The notes below the pieces were generated by a model. It had not been told where the DNA came from, did no database searches, and saw only the letters and a program-made list of their open reading frames with translations. From Catenulispora pinistramenti (GTDB lineage Bacteria > Actinomycetota > Actinomycetes > Streptomycetales > Catenulisporaceae): a stretch of 64,000 nucleotides of DNA. A program made the translations under genes and the position numbers. The stretch is taken from assembly GCF_018274385.1 (NCBI RefSeq), contig NZ_JAAFYZ010000009.1, forward strand, positions 42,398-106,397. The letters are read 5' to 3'. How positions within the stretch are numbered: position 1 is the stretch's first letter; each line of letters opens with the position of its first letter. Positions 11,161 to 20,441 of the stretch are shown here, piece by piece.

Positions 11161-12370
11161 ACCCCGACCACTCCGATTACGTAGGCGCCACCGCCTTCCC
11201 GCCCGCCCCCGGCCTGGGCGGCGGCCCGCCGGCCGAGACCGTGCTGTCGGTCAAGGACCTGACGGTCACCTTCCCCAGTGACGACGGGCCGGTGCAGGCC
11301 GTCCGCGGGGTCTCCTACGACCTGCACGCCGGCGAGGTGCTGGGCATCGTCGGCGAGTCCGGCTCGGGCAAGTCGGTGAGCTCGATGGCGGTCATGGGGC
11401 TGCTGCCCAAGACCGCGCGCACGGCCGGCTCGGTGCTGTTCCGCGGCCGGGAACTGCTCGGACTCTCCGAGAAGGAGATGACCGGGGTCCGGGGCCGGCA
11501 GATCGCGATGATCTTCCAGGACCCGATGACCTCGCTGAACCCGGTCTACAAGATCGGCTGGCAGCTGGCCGAGGCGGTGCTGGCGCACCACGACGTCACC
11601 AAGGCGGTGGCGCGCAAGCGCGCGCTGGAGCTGCTGGAGATCGTCGGCATCCCCTCGCCCGACAAGCGGATCGACCAGTACCCGCACGAGTTCTCCGGCG
11701 GCATGCGGCAGCGCGTGGTCATCGCCATCGCGATGGCCAACGACCCGGACGTGATCATCGCCGACGAGCCCACCACCGCGCTGGACGTGACGGTCCAGGC
11801 CCAGGTGCTGGAGGCGCTGCGGGCGGCGCAGCAGGAGACCGGCGCCGCGATGGTGCTGATCACCCACGACCTCGGCGTGGTCGCCGGGCAGGCCGACCGG
11901 GTGCTGGTGATGTACGCCGGCAAGCCGGTCGAGATCGGCCCGATCGACGGCATCTACTACCACCCGCGCATGCCCTACACCGTGGGCCTGCTGGGCTCGC
12001 TGCCGCGGCTGGACCAGCGCAGCCAGGAGAAGCTGACCCCGATCCCGGGCACCCCGCCCTCGGTGGTGAACCTGCCGCCGGGCTGCCCGTTCGCCCCGCG
12101 CTGCCCGCTGCGGACCGACATCTGCCTGCAAAGCGAGCCGGCTCTGCTCCCCGCGCTGGGGGCCGACCACGAGGCCGCGTGCCACCACTCCGACCAGCTG
12201 ACGGGCGAGGGCGCGATGGACATCTTCAGCACCGACCCGAACGCTGTGCCGGGCGAGCGCCCGGACGCTGAGGCGGGCCCGCCGCCGGCCGGACCGGGGA
12301 CCGAACCGGGACCGCCGCCGGCCGGACCGGGGACCGAACCGGGCGCCGACCCGCAGAACGGAGCCGCGCA

Positions 12371-12374
<4 letters not shown>
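11157..12374 (+). CDS. ABC transporter ATP-binding protein, OppD/DppD type
   Basis: A 405-residue ATPase: Walker A GESGSGKSV, signature FSGGMRQR, Walker B VIIADEPTTALD, and the oligopeptide-transporter C-terminal motif with clustered cysteines (GCPFAPRCPLRTDIC). The last ~45 residues are an unusual Pro/Gly-rich tail with two copies of an 11-residue unit (GPPPAGPGTEP), encoded by a perfect 33-bp-period DNA repeat. The stop overlaps the GTG of the next ATPase. Confidence 0.93.
12279..12343 (+). repeat. 33-bp-period direct repeat inside the OppD-type gene
   Basis: Two identical 32-nt copies (12279-12310 and 12312-12343) keep the reading frame and encode the Pro/Gly tail. Copy number could vary by slippage without breaking the protein. 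Confidence 0.85.
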
Positions 12375-13447
<1,073 letters not shown>

Positions 13448-13456
13448 GACAGCGGT

Positions 13457-13494
13457 GAGGCCCGGTTCGTCGACTGATCGACGAACCGGGCCTC
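13457..13494. terminator. Bidirectional terminator
   Basis: A perfect 17-bp stem (GAGGCCCGGTTCGTCGA and its complement) with loop CTGA lies between the convergent ABC-transporter operon and the PPOX gene, so it can serve both strands. Confidence 0.85.
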
Positions 13495-13502
13495 TCAGCC
13501 CG

Positions 13503-13889
13503 CTAGCGGACGACCTTCGTCGGCCGCACACCGATCTTCACCCGGTACTGCGCGTCGTCCGGGGTGATCGCGGTCCCGTCGTACCACTCCGAAAGGAGCT
13601 GGTACATGGTGCCCTCCGGGTCGTCCTCGATCTTCTCCACGACGCCCCGCACCTCGATGTACCCGTACTTGTCGTCGGGATCGATCATGGAGACCGAGAC
13701 CCGCGGCTCGTGCGCGATGTTCTTGAACTTCTGCCGCCGATTGGTGTGGGTGAACCAGATCAGCTCACCGTCCCACTTGAACCACATCGGGTTGACCTGC
13801 GGGGCGCCGTCGGGGCGCACGGTGGCCAGGTTGACCAGGACCGGCTGCTCCAGCAGGGCGCGGACTTCGGCGGGGATCTCTAGTGTCAT
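13503..13889 (-). CDS. PPOX-class flavin-binding split-barrel protein (probable F420-dependent)
   Basis: A 128-residue protein. The start is ATG 13889 with GGAG upstream on the minus strand; longer in-frame readings only add antisense sequence of the neighbour. Residues 15-60 (LVNLATVRPDGAPQVNPMWFKWDGELIWFTHTNRR) are the pyridoxamine-oxidase-like fold entry, followed by VSVSMIDPDDKYGYIEVRG. The short actinobacterial members of this family mostly use F420; the substrate is unknown. It ends just before the shared terminator. Confidence 0.82.
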   Translation of the reverse strand: MTLEIPAEVRALLEQPVLVNLATVRPDGAPQVNPMWFKWDGELIWFTHTNRRQKFKNIAHEPRVSVSMIDPDDKYGYIEVRGVVEKIEDDPEGTMYQLLSEWYDGTAITPDDAQYRVKIGVRPTKVVR

Positions 13890-13927
13890 GGGTGCTCCAA
13901 CTCGTTGTGCGGTTTCGCCATTCCCGA

Positions 13928-14941
13928 TCATCGGGCCTGGGCGGCGTAGGCGTCGATCTCGGCGGCCAGCGCCTGCTTGCCCTCGCCGTCCAGGTATGAG
14001 GCCTGGACCGCGTTCTTCGCCAGCTCCGCGATCCCGTGCTCGTCCAGGCCCAGCAGCTTGGCGGCGACCTCGTACTCGTGGTTCAGGTCGGTGCCGAACA
14101 TCGGCGGGTCGTCGCTGTTGACCGTCACCAGCAGGCCGGCCTCGACCATCGCCCGGATCGGGTGCTGGTCCAGGTCCTTCACCACGCCGGTGGCGATGTT
14201 GGAGGTCGGGCACACCTCGATCGGGATCCGGTGCTCGCCGAGGTAGGCGACCAGCTCCGGGTCCTGCACCAGCGAGGTCCCGTGCCCGATCCGCTCGGCC
14301 TTCAGGTGCCGCAGCGAGTCCCACACCGTCTCCGGGCCGGTGGACTCCCCGGCGTGCGGCACGCTGTGCAGGCCCAGCGCCAGCGCCCGCTCGAAATGCG
14401 GCGCGAACTGCGGGCGCGGCACGCCGATCTCCGGCCCGCCGAGCCCGAACCCGACCAGCGCCTCCGGCTGCCGGGCCTCGATCAGCGCGACCGTGTCGGC
14501 CGCGGCCGCCGGGCCGGACTCGCCCGGGATGTCGAAGATCCACTTCAGGGTGAGCCCGAAGTCCCGGTGCGCGGCTACCCGCGCGTCCTCGATGGCCTCC
14601 AGGTACGCCATCCCATCGATACCGCGCCGCAGATGCGAGTACGGGGTGCAGGTCAGCTCGGCGTACCGGATGTTCTGCGCCGCCATGTCCCGGGCCACGC
14701 CGTAGGTGAGGTCCCTGATGTCCTCGGGCGTGCGGATCAGATCCACCACGCTCAGGTACAGCTCGATGAAGTGCCGGAAGTCGGTGAACGTGAAGTACTC
14801 GGCCAGCCGCTCCGGATCGGCCGGCACGCCGGTCGCCCCTTCGTGGCGGGCCGCGAGGTCGGCGACGACCCGGGGCGAGGCGGATCCCACGTGGTGGACG
14901 TGCAGTTCGGCCTTCGGCAGGCCCTGGATGAAGTCGCGCAT
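13928..14941 (-). CDS. Adenosine-deaminase-superfamily enzyme, probably aminodeoxyfutalosine deaminase
   Basis: A 337-residue zinc amidohydrolase: HxH at His14/His16, HSVPHAGE, and SDDPPMFGT near the end. The loop after HxH reads HHVGSASP in place of the usual HLDGSLRP of true adenosine deaminases. As I recall, this variant marks the actinobacterial group shown to deaminate 6-amino-6-deoxyfutalosine in the futalosine route to menaquinone. That assignment is by family memory; plain adenosine deaminase remains the alternative. Menaquinol would feed the cytochrome bd encoded at 60 kb. Confidence 0.72.
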   Translation of the reverse strand: MRDFIQGLPKAELHVHHVGSASPRVVADLAARHEGATGVPADPERLAEYFTFTDFRHFIELYLSVVDLIRTPEDIRDLTYGVARDMAAQNIRYAELTCTPYSHLRRGIDGMAYLEAIEDARVAAHRDFGLTLKWIFDIPGESGPAAAADTVALIEARQPEALVGFGLGGPEIGVPRPQFAPHFERALALGLHSVPHAGESTGPETVWDSLRHLKAERIGHGTSLVQDPELVAYLGEHRIPIEVCPTSNIATGVVKDLDQHPIRAMVEAGLLVTVNSDDPPMFGTDLNHEYEVAAKLLGLDEHGIAELAKNAVQASYLDGEGKQALAAEIDAYAAQAR

Positions 14942-14956
14942 GCCCGCGATTCTGCT

Positions 14957-15991
14957 CTAATGCTCACTCATCCGAAGAATCGCGTTGTCCCGGCCCGCCC
15001 CGGCCACCGAGAGCGCCATTCCGATCGCGGCGTAGATCACGAACACCCAGATCGCCGACGACAGGCCCTGGGAGTGGAAGTACGCCACCCCGCGCACCGC
15101 GTTGGTCCCCTGGAAGTTCGGCAGCCACGGCCCGATCACCCGCCAGAACGTCGGGATCATGTTCCGCGGCCACGGCCCGGCCCCGGACGGGTTGCCGAGG
15201 ATCACGAACAGCCCGATCACGATCCCGGTCCCGATCAGGCCGAGGAAGCTCTGCATGCCGTTGGCGAACACCGACACCGAGAACACGACCAGCATCCCGA
15301 TCAGCGCCTGGGTCCACCAGCCGCCGCCCAGGAAGCCCAGGATCGTGTGCACGATCAGCGTCCCGCCGACCCCGCCCAGAAAGCTGTAGACGGCCAGCAT
15401 CCCGATCCGCTCCAGCGCCAGCCGCGGCGTCGAGCTCTTCATCCCGCCCATCAGCCCCACCAGCGTCGAGACCAGGTACCCGCCCACGGTCCAGGCGATC
15501 ACCAGATAGAAGGGCACCAGCCCCTCGATGTCGCCCCGGTGCGGCGGCAGCACATCCCGCACCTGCAACGTGTGCTGCTGCGCCTGCGCCGCCTGCGTGA
15601 ACGCGACGGTCAGAGCCTGCGGAGCCGCCGGCCCGACAGCCGTGGCCACCAGCAGCTCATCGCCATTCCCCACCGCCGCCGGCAGATACGCGCCGAGCAC
15701 CCGCCGGTGCTTGATGGCGTCCTCCGCGGCCGCCGCACTGGCCTCCACCTTGAGCGTGAACAGCGGCCCGGCCTGATCGGACGTCTTCTGCAACTGCTGC
15801 ACCACCTGCGGCGGCGCCACCACCCCCACCGGCATGCGATGCGGCCGCTGCGGCCCATGCATGGCGCCGGTGTAGGAGACGACGAAGGCCAGCTGCATGA
15901 GCAGCGCCATGAAGACGAAGAACCCGATCCGCCCCTTGCGCCCGCGCTCGTCGGGGTCGGCGTTGGCGGCTTCGAGGGCGGCACGGTTCAT
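14957..15991 (-). CDS. ABC-2/YhgE-like (DUF3533-type) membrane protein
   Basis: A 344-residue protein with one TM helix near residue 25, an extracytoplasmic domain of ~130 residues, then five or six TM helices, ending in AIWVFVIYAAIGMALSV. This layout resembles YhgE/Pip and ABC-2 permease relatives. The segment GPWPRNMIPTFWRVIGPWLPN is family-like. No ATPase gene is adjacent, so transport is not shown. It is upstream of the deaminase gene on the same strand; the tandem repeat lies 64-138 nt before its start. Confidence 0.65.
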   Translation of the reverse strand: MNRAALEAANADPDERGRKGRIGFFVFMALLMQLAFVVSYTGAMHGPQRPHRMPVGVVAPPQVVQQLQKTSDQAGPLFTLKVEASAAAAEDAIKHRRVLGAYLPAAVGNGDELLVATAVGPAAPQALTVAFTQAAQAQQHTLQVRDVLPPHRGDIEGLVPFYLVIAWTVGGYLVSTLVGLMGGMKSSTPRLALERIGMLAVYSFLGGVGGTLIVHTILGFLGGGWWTQALIGMLVVFSVSVFANGMQSFLGLIGTGIVIGLFVILGNPSGAGPWPRNMIPTFWRVIGPWLPNFQGTNAVRGVAYFHSQGLSSAIWVFVIYAAIGMALSVAGAGRDNAILRMSEH

Positions 15992-16054
15992 GCCGGTGCG
16001 CTACCCGGTGGTTTGTGGGGAGATGCTGGGGTTCTGCCGAATGGGTGGTCGGGG

Positions 16055-16129
16055 CCAGGCTCGGAACAGCCAGGCTCGGAACAGCCAGGCTCGGAACAGC
16101 CAGGCTCGGAACAGCCAGGCTCGGAACAG
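16055..16129. repeat. Five perfect tandem copies of a 15-bp unit
   Basis: The unit CCAGGCTCGGAACAG occurs five times without change or spacer, starting 3 nt after the stop of the gene at 16133-16786 and ending 64 nt before the start of the membrane-protein gene. The period is a multiple of three, so all frames stay open through it. It looks like a recent slippage array in a promoter or leader region. Confidence 0.93.
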
Positions 16130-16132
16130 CCC

Positions 16133-16786
16133 CTACTTCTTCCGCGTCCGCTCCCGCGGCAGCCCGCCAACCATCCGCGGCATCCGCCCCAGCGTCGTAG
16201 CCGGCGTGGGCAGCGGCCGGGCGGCGCCGGACCCGCCATCCGGCGTGACCGCGCCGCCCAGCGGCCGCATCCGCAGGATCGCCGACTCCTCGGCCCAGCG
16301 CTGCTGGTACCGGTCGCCCTCGGCCAGGTTCAGGCGCTCGGCGTGGAGTGCCTCGGCGGCCGGGCCCCATTCGGGGGTGCCGGGTGCCACCAGCGCCACC
16401 TGACTCAGGAAGCTGATCAGGCGGCCGCCCTGCTCCTTGCTCCGGATCGCGACCTCGACCACCCGGCCGGGGACCGCCCACATCGGGAGCGGCTGTTCGG
16501 CGCCGCCGGCGACGATGGTCACCGCGCTGTCGTGCCAGACGTGCCAGACCGCCTGCGGGCCGCTCGGGCCGCTCGGCGCGCTCGGGCCGCCCCGTCCGCT
16601 CGGTCGGCCGGCGTCGGCCTTGGCGGACAGGCCCGCAGGGCTCAGCCAGACCAGCCCGGACTTCTTGGCCGCCTCCTCGATCAGGGCCGCGTCGAAGTCG
16701 GGTTCGGGGACCCAGGGGGTCTCGTTCTTCTCGCTGTTCTGGTCCCCGTCAGTGGGCGGTGCGGGCTGCGCGGGCTGCTCGGGCAT
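16133..16786 (-). CDS. Conserved-type hypothetical protein
   Basis: A 217-residue soluble protein with no domain I can name. An acidic N-terminal ~40 residues and a Gly/Ser/Pro linker (residues ~55-75) precede a core containing VWHVWHDSAVTIVAGGAEQ and VVEVAIRSKEQGGRLISF, which reads like a small beta-barrel. A basic tail (RERTRKK) closes it. The start is ATG 16784-16786. The only contextual hint is the same strand and order as the membrane protein after it. Confidence 0.6.
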   Translation of the reverse strand: MPEQPAQPAPPTDGDQNSEKNETPWVPEPDFDAALIEEAAKKSGLVWLSPAGLSAKADAGRPSGRGGPSAPSGPSGPQAVWHVWHDSAVTIVAGGAEQPLPMWAVPGRVVEVAIRSKEQGGRLISFLSQVALVAPGTPEWGPAAEALHAERLNLAEGDRYQQRWAEESAILRMRPLGGAVTPDGGSGAARPLPTPATTLGRMPRMVGGLPRERTRKK

Positions 16787-16931
16787 GGCCGTAGCGTCTC
16801 ATACCTTGCGCGGCGCGATCGCGCTCTCGGAGTTCGCGCCCGCGGCGGTGGCCGCCGTGCGTTCCACGGCCGCCGAGATACTGGCGCCGCCCGCATAATG
16901 AGCGCCCGCCTGGCCTCCTTGCGCCCCCGGC

Positions 16932-16957
16932 TACGCTGAGTCCTGCCGACAGGACTC
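16932..16957 (+). promoter_or_regulatory. Candidate -10 with adjoining inverted repeat upstream of the EamA gene
   Basis: TACGCT (16932-16937, TAnnnT type) is followed at once by an 8-bp inverted repeat GAGTCCTG-ccga-CAGGACTC (16938-16957). A repeat at the expected start of transcription would suit a repressor site. No good -35 was seen. Confidence 0.3.
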
Positions 16958-16997
16958 CACCCACCGACAGGGGCTTACACGTGACCGGGATCCCCAG

Positions 16998-17963
16998 GTG
17001 ACCGCCGACAGCGCCGCGACCGTCCCGGTCGGCGGGCCGTCCGGGACGCCGTCCGCCCCGCTCCGTGTCTCCGCGGTCCATCGGCCGCCCAAAGCCGACG
17101 TCGCGGTGCTCGGCGTGGCGGTCACCGCGGTCGGCACGTCCGGGCCGCTCATCGCCGCGGCGGCCGCGCCCGCGATGGCCATCGCCTTCTGGCGCAACGC
17201 GATAGCCGCCGCGGTCTTCGCCCCCTACGTCCTCCTGCGCCGGAACCTGAGGGCCGAGCTGCGCGGTCTCGGTCGCCGGACCACGCTGCTGGCCCTGGTG
17301 TCCGGCCTCATCCTCGGTGCGCACTTCGCGACGTGGACGCCGTCCGCGAAGATGTCCTCGGTGGCGTCGGCGACGGCGTTCGCCGCGACGCAGCCGATCT
17401 TCGCCGCGATCGTGGCGAAGGTGCTGGGACATCATGTGCCGCGCCGGGCGTTCGGCGGGATCGCGGTGGCGTTCGTCGGGGTGATCGTGCTGTCCGGGGT
17501 GGACTTCCACGCTTCGGCGCGGGCCTTCCAGGGCGACCTGCTCGCGCTGAGCGCCGCCGCGTTCGCCGCGGTCTACATGACCATCGGCGGCGAGGTGCGC
17601 AAGACCGCGTCGCTGCCGACCTACGCCTTCCTCTGCTACGGCGCGGCCTCGGTCTTCCTGATCGGCGCCGCGGTGGCGACCGGGTCCTCGCTCGTCGGGT
17701 TCGGCGCTAACGCGTGGCTGAAAATCGGCGCGCTCACCCTCCTGGCGCAGTTCCTCGGGCACACGCTTTTCAACCGGGTGGTGAAGACCACCAGCGCGAC
17801 CGTCATCTCCACCGCGATCCTGCTGGAGGTGCCCACGGCCGCCGTGATCGCCGCCGTGTTCCTGCACCAGATCCCCTCTGTATGGGCGATCCCCGGGGCG
17901 GTCCTGATCCTCGGCGGATTGCTGCTCGTGGTGACCGCGAACCGGGGGCAGAGCGCGCACTGA
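16998..17963 (+). CDS. EamA/DMT-family exporter
   Basis: A 321-residue integral membrane protein with about ten helices in two EamA repeats; FLGHTLFNRVVKTTSATVISTAILLEVPTAAVIAAVFL is the recognisable second-repeat end. GTG 16998 is chosen because it gives a hydrophilic ~30-residue N-terminus before the first helix. Members export amino acids or other metabolites; the substrate is unknown. Monocistronic by context. Confidence 0.85.
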   Translation: MTADSAATVPVGGPSGTPSAPLRVSAVHRPPKADVAVLGVAVTAVGTSGPLIAAAAAPAMAIAFWRNAIAAAVFAPYVLLRRNLRAELRGLGRRTTLLALVSGLILGAHFATWTPSAKMSSVASATAFAATQPIFAAIVAKVLGHHVPRRAFGGIAVAFVGVIVLSGVDFHASARAFQGDLLALSAAAFAAVYMTIGGEVRKTASLPTYAFLCYGAASVFLIGAAVATGSSLVGFGANAWLKIGALTLLAQFLGHTLFNRVVKTTSATVISTAILLEVPTAAVIAAVFLHQIPSVWAIPGAVLILGGLLLVVTANRGQSAH

Positions 17964-17992
17964 TCCCCATGAAGAGGCCCCCGGAAGTGGCG

Positions 17993-18043
17993 CGCGTCAT
18001 GATGACGCGTTAGGTGACCCGCCAGTAACGTGACGGCTATATC
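17993..18043 (+). promoter_or_regulatory. Palindrome and candidate promoter upstream of the CoA-lyase gene
   Basis: CGCGTCAT-G-ATGACGCG (17993-18009) is a perfect 8-bp palindrome. It precedes a plausible promoter, GTGACC (18014-18019) then TATATC (18038-18043) with 18-bp spacing, ending 36 nt before the start codon. The palindrome would sit upstream of -35, where an activator or repressor could bind. Confidence 0.35.
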
Positions 18044-18079
18044 AGCGGTCCGTACCCACTCCCGGGAGGGAACCCACCC

Positions 18080-19045
18080 ATGTCCGACTCCGCTCGCCCC
18101 CAGCGCCCGCGCCGTTCGTGTCTGGCCGTCCCCGGCTCCAACCCGCGCTTCCTGGAGAAGGCCCAGGGCCTGCCGGCCGACCAGGTCTTCCTGGACCTGG
18201 AGGACGCCTGCGCCCCGCTGGCCAAGCCGGAGGCCCGGCACACGATCGTGAAGTTCCTGAACGAGGGGGACTGGACCGGCAAGGCCCGGGTGGTGCGGGT
18301 CAACGACTGGACCACCGAATGGACCTACCGTGACGTGGTCACCGTGGTCGAGGGCGCCGGGCAGAACCTGGACGCCATCATGCTGCCCAAGGTGCAGAAC
18401 GCCGCCCAGGTGCAGGCCCTGGACCTGCTGCTCACGCAGATCGAGAAGACGATGGGCTTCGAGGTCGGCAAGATCGGCATCGAGGCGCAGATCGAGAACG
18501 CCGCCGGCCTGGTGAACGTGGATGAGATCGCCGCCGCCAGCCCGCGCCTGGAGACGATCATCTTCGGCCCGGCCGACTTCATGGCCAGCATCAACATGAA
18601 GTCGCTGGTCGTCGGCGCGCTGATCCCGGGCTACCCGGCCGACCCGTACCACTACATCCTCATGCGGATCCTGATGGCCGCGCGTATGCACGACCTGCAG
18701 GCGATCGACGGCCCGTTCCTGCAGATCCGGGACGTGGAGGCGTTCCGCGAGGTCGCCGGCCGCTCGGCCGCGCTCGGCTTCGACGGCAAGTGGGTCCTGC
18801 ACCCGGGCCAGGTCGAGGCGGCCAACGAGATCTACTCGCCGGCCCAGGAGGACTACGACCACGCCGAGCTGATCCTGGACGCGTACGACTACTACACCTC
18901 CGAGGCCGGCGGGAAGAAGGGCTCGGCGATGCTGGGCGAGGAGATGATCGATGAGGCCTCCCGAAAGATGGCCCTGGTCATCGCGGGCAAGGGCCGGGCC
19001 GCCGGGATGTCCCGCACCAGCTCCTTCGAAGCGCCGGAGGCCTGA
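18080..19045 (+). CDS. HpcH/HpaI-family CoA-ester lyase (malyl-/beta-methylmalyl-CoA lyase type)
   Basis: A 321-residue TIM-barrel protein: CLAVPGSNPRFLEKA, FLDLEDACAP (metal site), IEAQIENAAGLVN, IIFGPADFMASI, GKWVLHPGQVEAANEIYSP. This is the CitE-like/Mcl group that cleaves or forms C-C bonds of malyl- or methylmalyl-CoA. In actinomycetes such genes sit with an acyl-CoA dehydrogenase and a MaoC dehydratase near the ethylmalonyl-CoA pathway. The dehydrogenase follows 1 nt downstream; a MaoC gene lies at 27.0 kb. The precise substrate is inferred. Confidence 0.83.
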   Translation: MSDSARPQRPRRSCLAVPGSNPRFLEKAQGLPADQVFLDLEDACAPLAKPEARHTIVKFLNEGDWTGKARVVRVNDWTTEWTYRDVVTVVEGAGQNLDAIMLPKVQNAAQVQALDLLLTQIEKTMGFEVGKIGIEAQIENAAGLVNVDEIAAASPRLETIIFGPADFMASINMKSLVVGALIPGYPADPYHYILMRILMAARMHDLQAIDGPFLQIRDVEAFREVAGRSAALGFDGKWVLHPGQVEAANEIYSPAQEDYDHAELILDAYDYYTSEAGGKKGSAMLGEEMIDEASRKMALVIAGKGRAAGMSRTSSFEAPEA

Positions 19046-19046
19046 G

Positions 19047-20240
19047 ATGGGGCGCCTGGCGCAGACCGAGGGCCTGACCGACATCCAGCAGGAGATCCTG
19101 GCGACCGTCCGCACCTTCGTGGACAAGGAGATCATCCCGGTCGCCAACGACCTGGAGCACGCCGACGAGTACCCGACACAGATCGTCGAGGGCATGAAGG
19201 AGATGGGCCTGTTCGGGCTCATGATCCCGGAGGAGTACGGCGGCCTCGGCGAGTCGCTGCTCACCTACGCGCTGGTCGTAGAGGAGATCGCGCGTGGCTG
19301 GATGTCGGTGTCCGGGATCCTGAACACCCACTTCATCGTGGCCTACATGATCAAGCAGCACGGCACCGACGAGCAGAAGCAGCACTTCCTGCCCGCGATG
19401 GCCGAGGGCGAGGTCCGCGCCGCGTTCTCGATGTCGGAGCCGGCGCTCGGGTCGGACGTCGCGGCGATCACCACCAAGGGCGTCCCGGACGGTGACGACT
19501 ACGTCATCAACGGCCAGAAGATGTGGCTGACCAACGGCGGTTCCTCCACGCTGGTCGCGCTGCTGGCCCGCACCGACCTCGGCGAGGCGGCTCCGCACAA
19601 GAACCTCACCACCTTCCTGGTGGAGAAGCCGGCCGGCTTCGGCGAGGTGGCGCCCGGCCTGACCGTCCCGGGCAAGATCGAGAAGATGGGCTACAAGGGC
19701 GTCGACACCACCGAGCTGGTGCTGTCCGACTACCGCATCCCGGCGGACCGGATCCTCGGCGGCGCCCCGGGCAAGGGCTTCGCGCACATGATGGACGGCG
19801 TCGAGGTCGGCCGGGTCAACGTCGCGGCCCGGGCCTGCGGCATCGCGGTGCGCGCCTTCGAACTCGGCGCCGCCTACGCCCAGCAGCGGACCACCTTCGG
19901 CAAGCCGATCGCCCAGCACCAGGCCATCCAGTTCAAGCTGGCCGAGATGGGCGTCAAGGTCGAGGCCGCGCACGCGATGATGGTGCGCGCGGCGAAGGTC
20001 AAGGACGCCGGCCGGCGCAACGACCTGGAGGCCGGCATGGCCAAGTACCTGGCCGCCGAGTACTGCAAGGAGGTCGTCGAGGACTCCTTCCGGATCCACG
20101 GCGGCTACGGGTACTCCAAGGAGTACGAGATCGAGCGGCTCTATCGCGAGGCGCCGATGCTGCTGATCGGCGAGGGTACGGCCGAGATCCAGAAGATGAT
20201 CATCGGTCGGCGGCTGCTGGAGGACTACAAGGCGAAGTAG
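19047..20240 (+). CDS. Acyl-CoA dehydrogenase
   Basis: A 397-residue flavoprotein. ATG 19047 comes one base after the lyase stop, with GGAGG just upstream, so the pair is coupled. Family marks: FSMSEPALGSDVAAI and MWLTNGG in the middle, IQFKLAEM, and HGGYGYSKEYEIERLYREA followed by GEGTAEIQKMIIGRRLL at the C-terminus. Beside a malyl-CoA-type lyase, a role on methylsuccinyl-CoA or another branched acyl-CoA is plausible but unproven. Its 3' region is the source of a degenerate copy at 21966-22052. Confidence 0.92.
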   Translation: MGRLAQTEGLTDIQQEILATVRTFVDKEIIPVANDLEHADEYPTQIVEGMKEMGLFGLMIPEEYGGLGESLLTYALVVEEIARGWMSVSGILNTHFIVAYMIKQHGTDEQKQHFLPAMAEGEVRAAFSMSEPALGSDVAAITTKGVPDGDDYVINGQKMWLTNGGSSTLVALLARTDLGEAAPHKNLTTFLVEKPAGFGEVAPGLTVPGKIEKMGYKGVDTTELVLSDYRIPADRILGGAPGKGFAHMMDGVEVGRVNVAARACGIAVRAFELGAAYAQQRTTFGKPIAQHQAIQFKLAEMGVKVEAAHAMMVRAAKVKDAGRRNDLEAGMAKYLAAEYCKEVVEDSFRIHGGYGYSKEYEIERLYREAPMLLIGEGTAEIQKMIIGRRLLEDYKAK

Positions 20241-20269
20241 GGGTCCGGCTCAGGGCTGGAGACGCGCCA

Positions 20270-20313
20270 CGCCCGCCGGTCCCCGGAGCTGGATACTCCG
20301 GGACCGGCGGGCG
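20270..20313 (+). terminator. Terminator after the acyl-CoA dehydrogenase (original copy)
   Basis: Arms CGCCCGCCGGTCCC (20270-20283) and GGGACCGGCGGGCG (20300-20313) pair perfectly over 14 bp; inner GGAG/CTCC adds more. A mutated copy lies at 22081-22123. Confidence 0.78.
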
Positions 20314-20441
20314 CCGTCGTGTCGGCCGGCTCCCGGGTGAGGAGCTGACCGACCCGGCCTTGCGGTGATGGTCTGGCGGTGATGATCGAGCGACTCCGGG
20401 CCCGGTCATCGAAGCCGCTCGGGAAGCCGGTCTGGTCGCCG

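Noticed and set aside
16055..16129. Short repeats as a CRISPR array
   Set aside because: Units are contiguous 15-mers with no spacers, and no cas genes are nearby.
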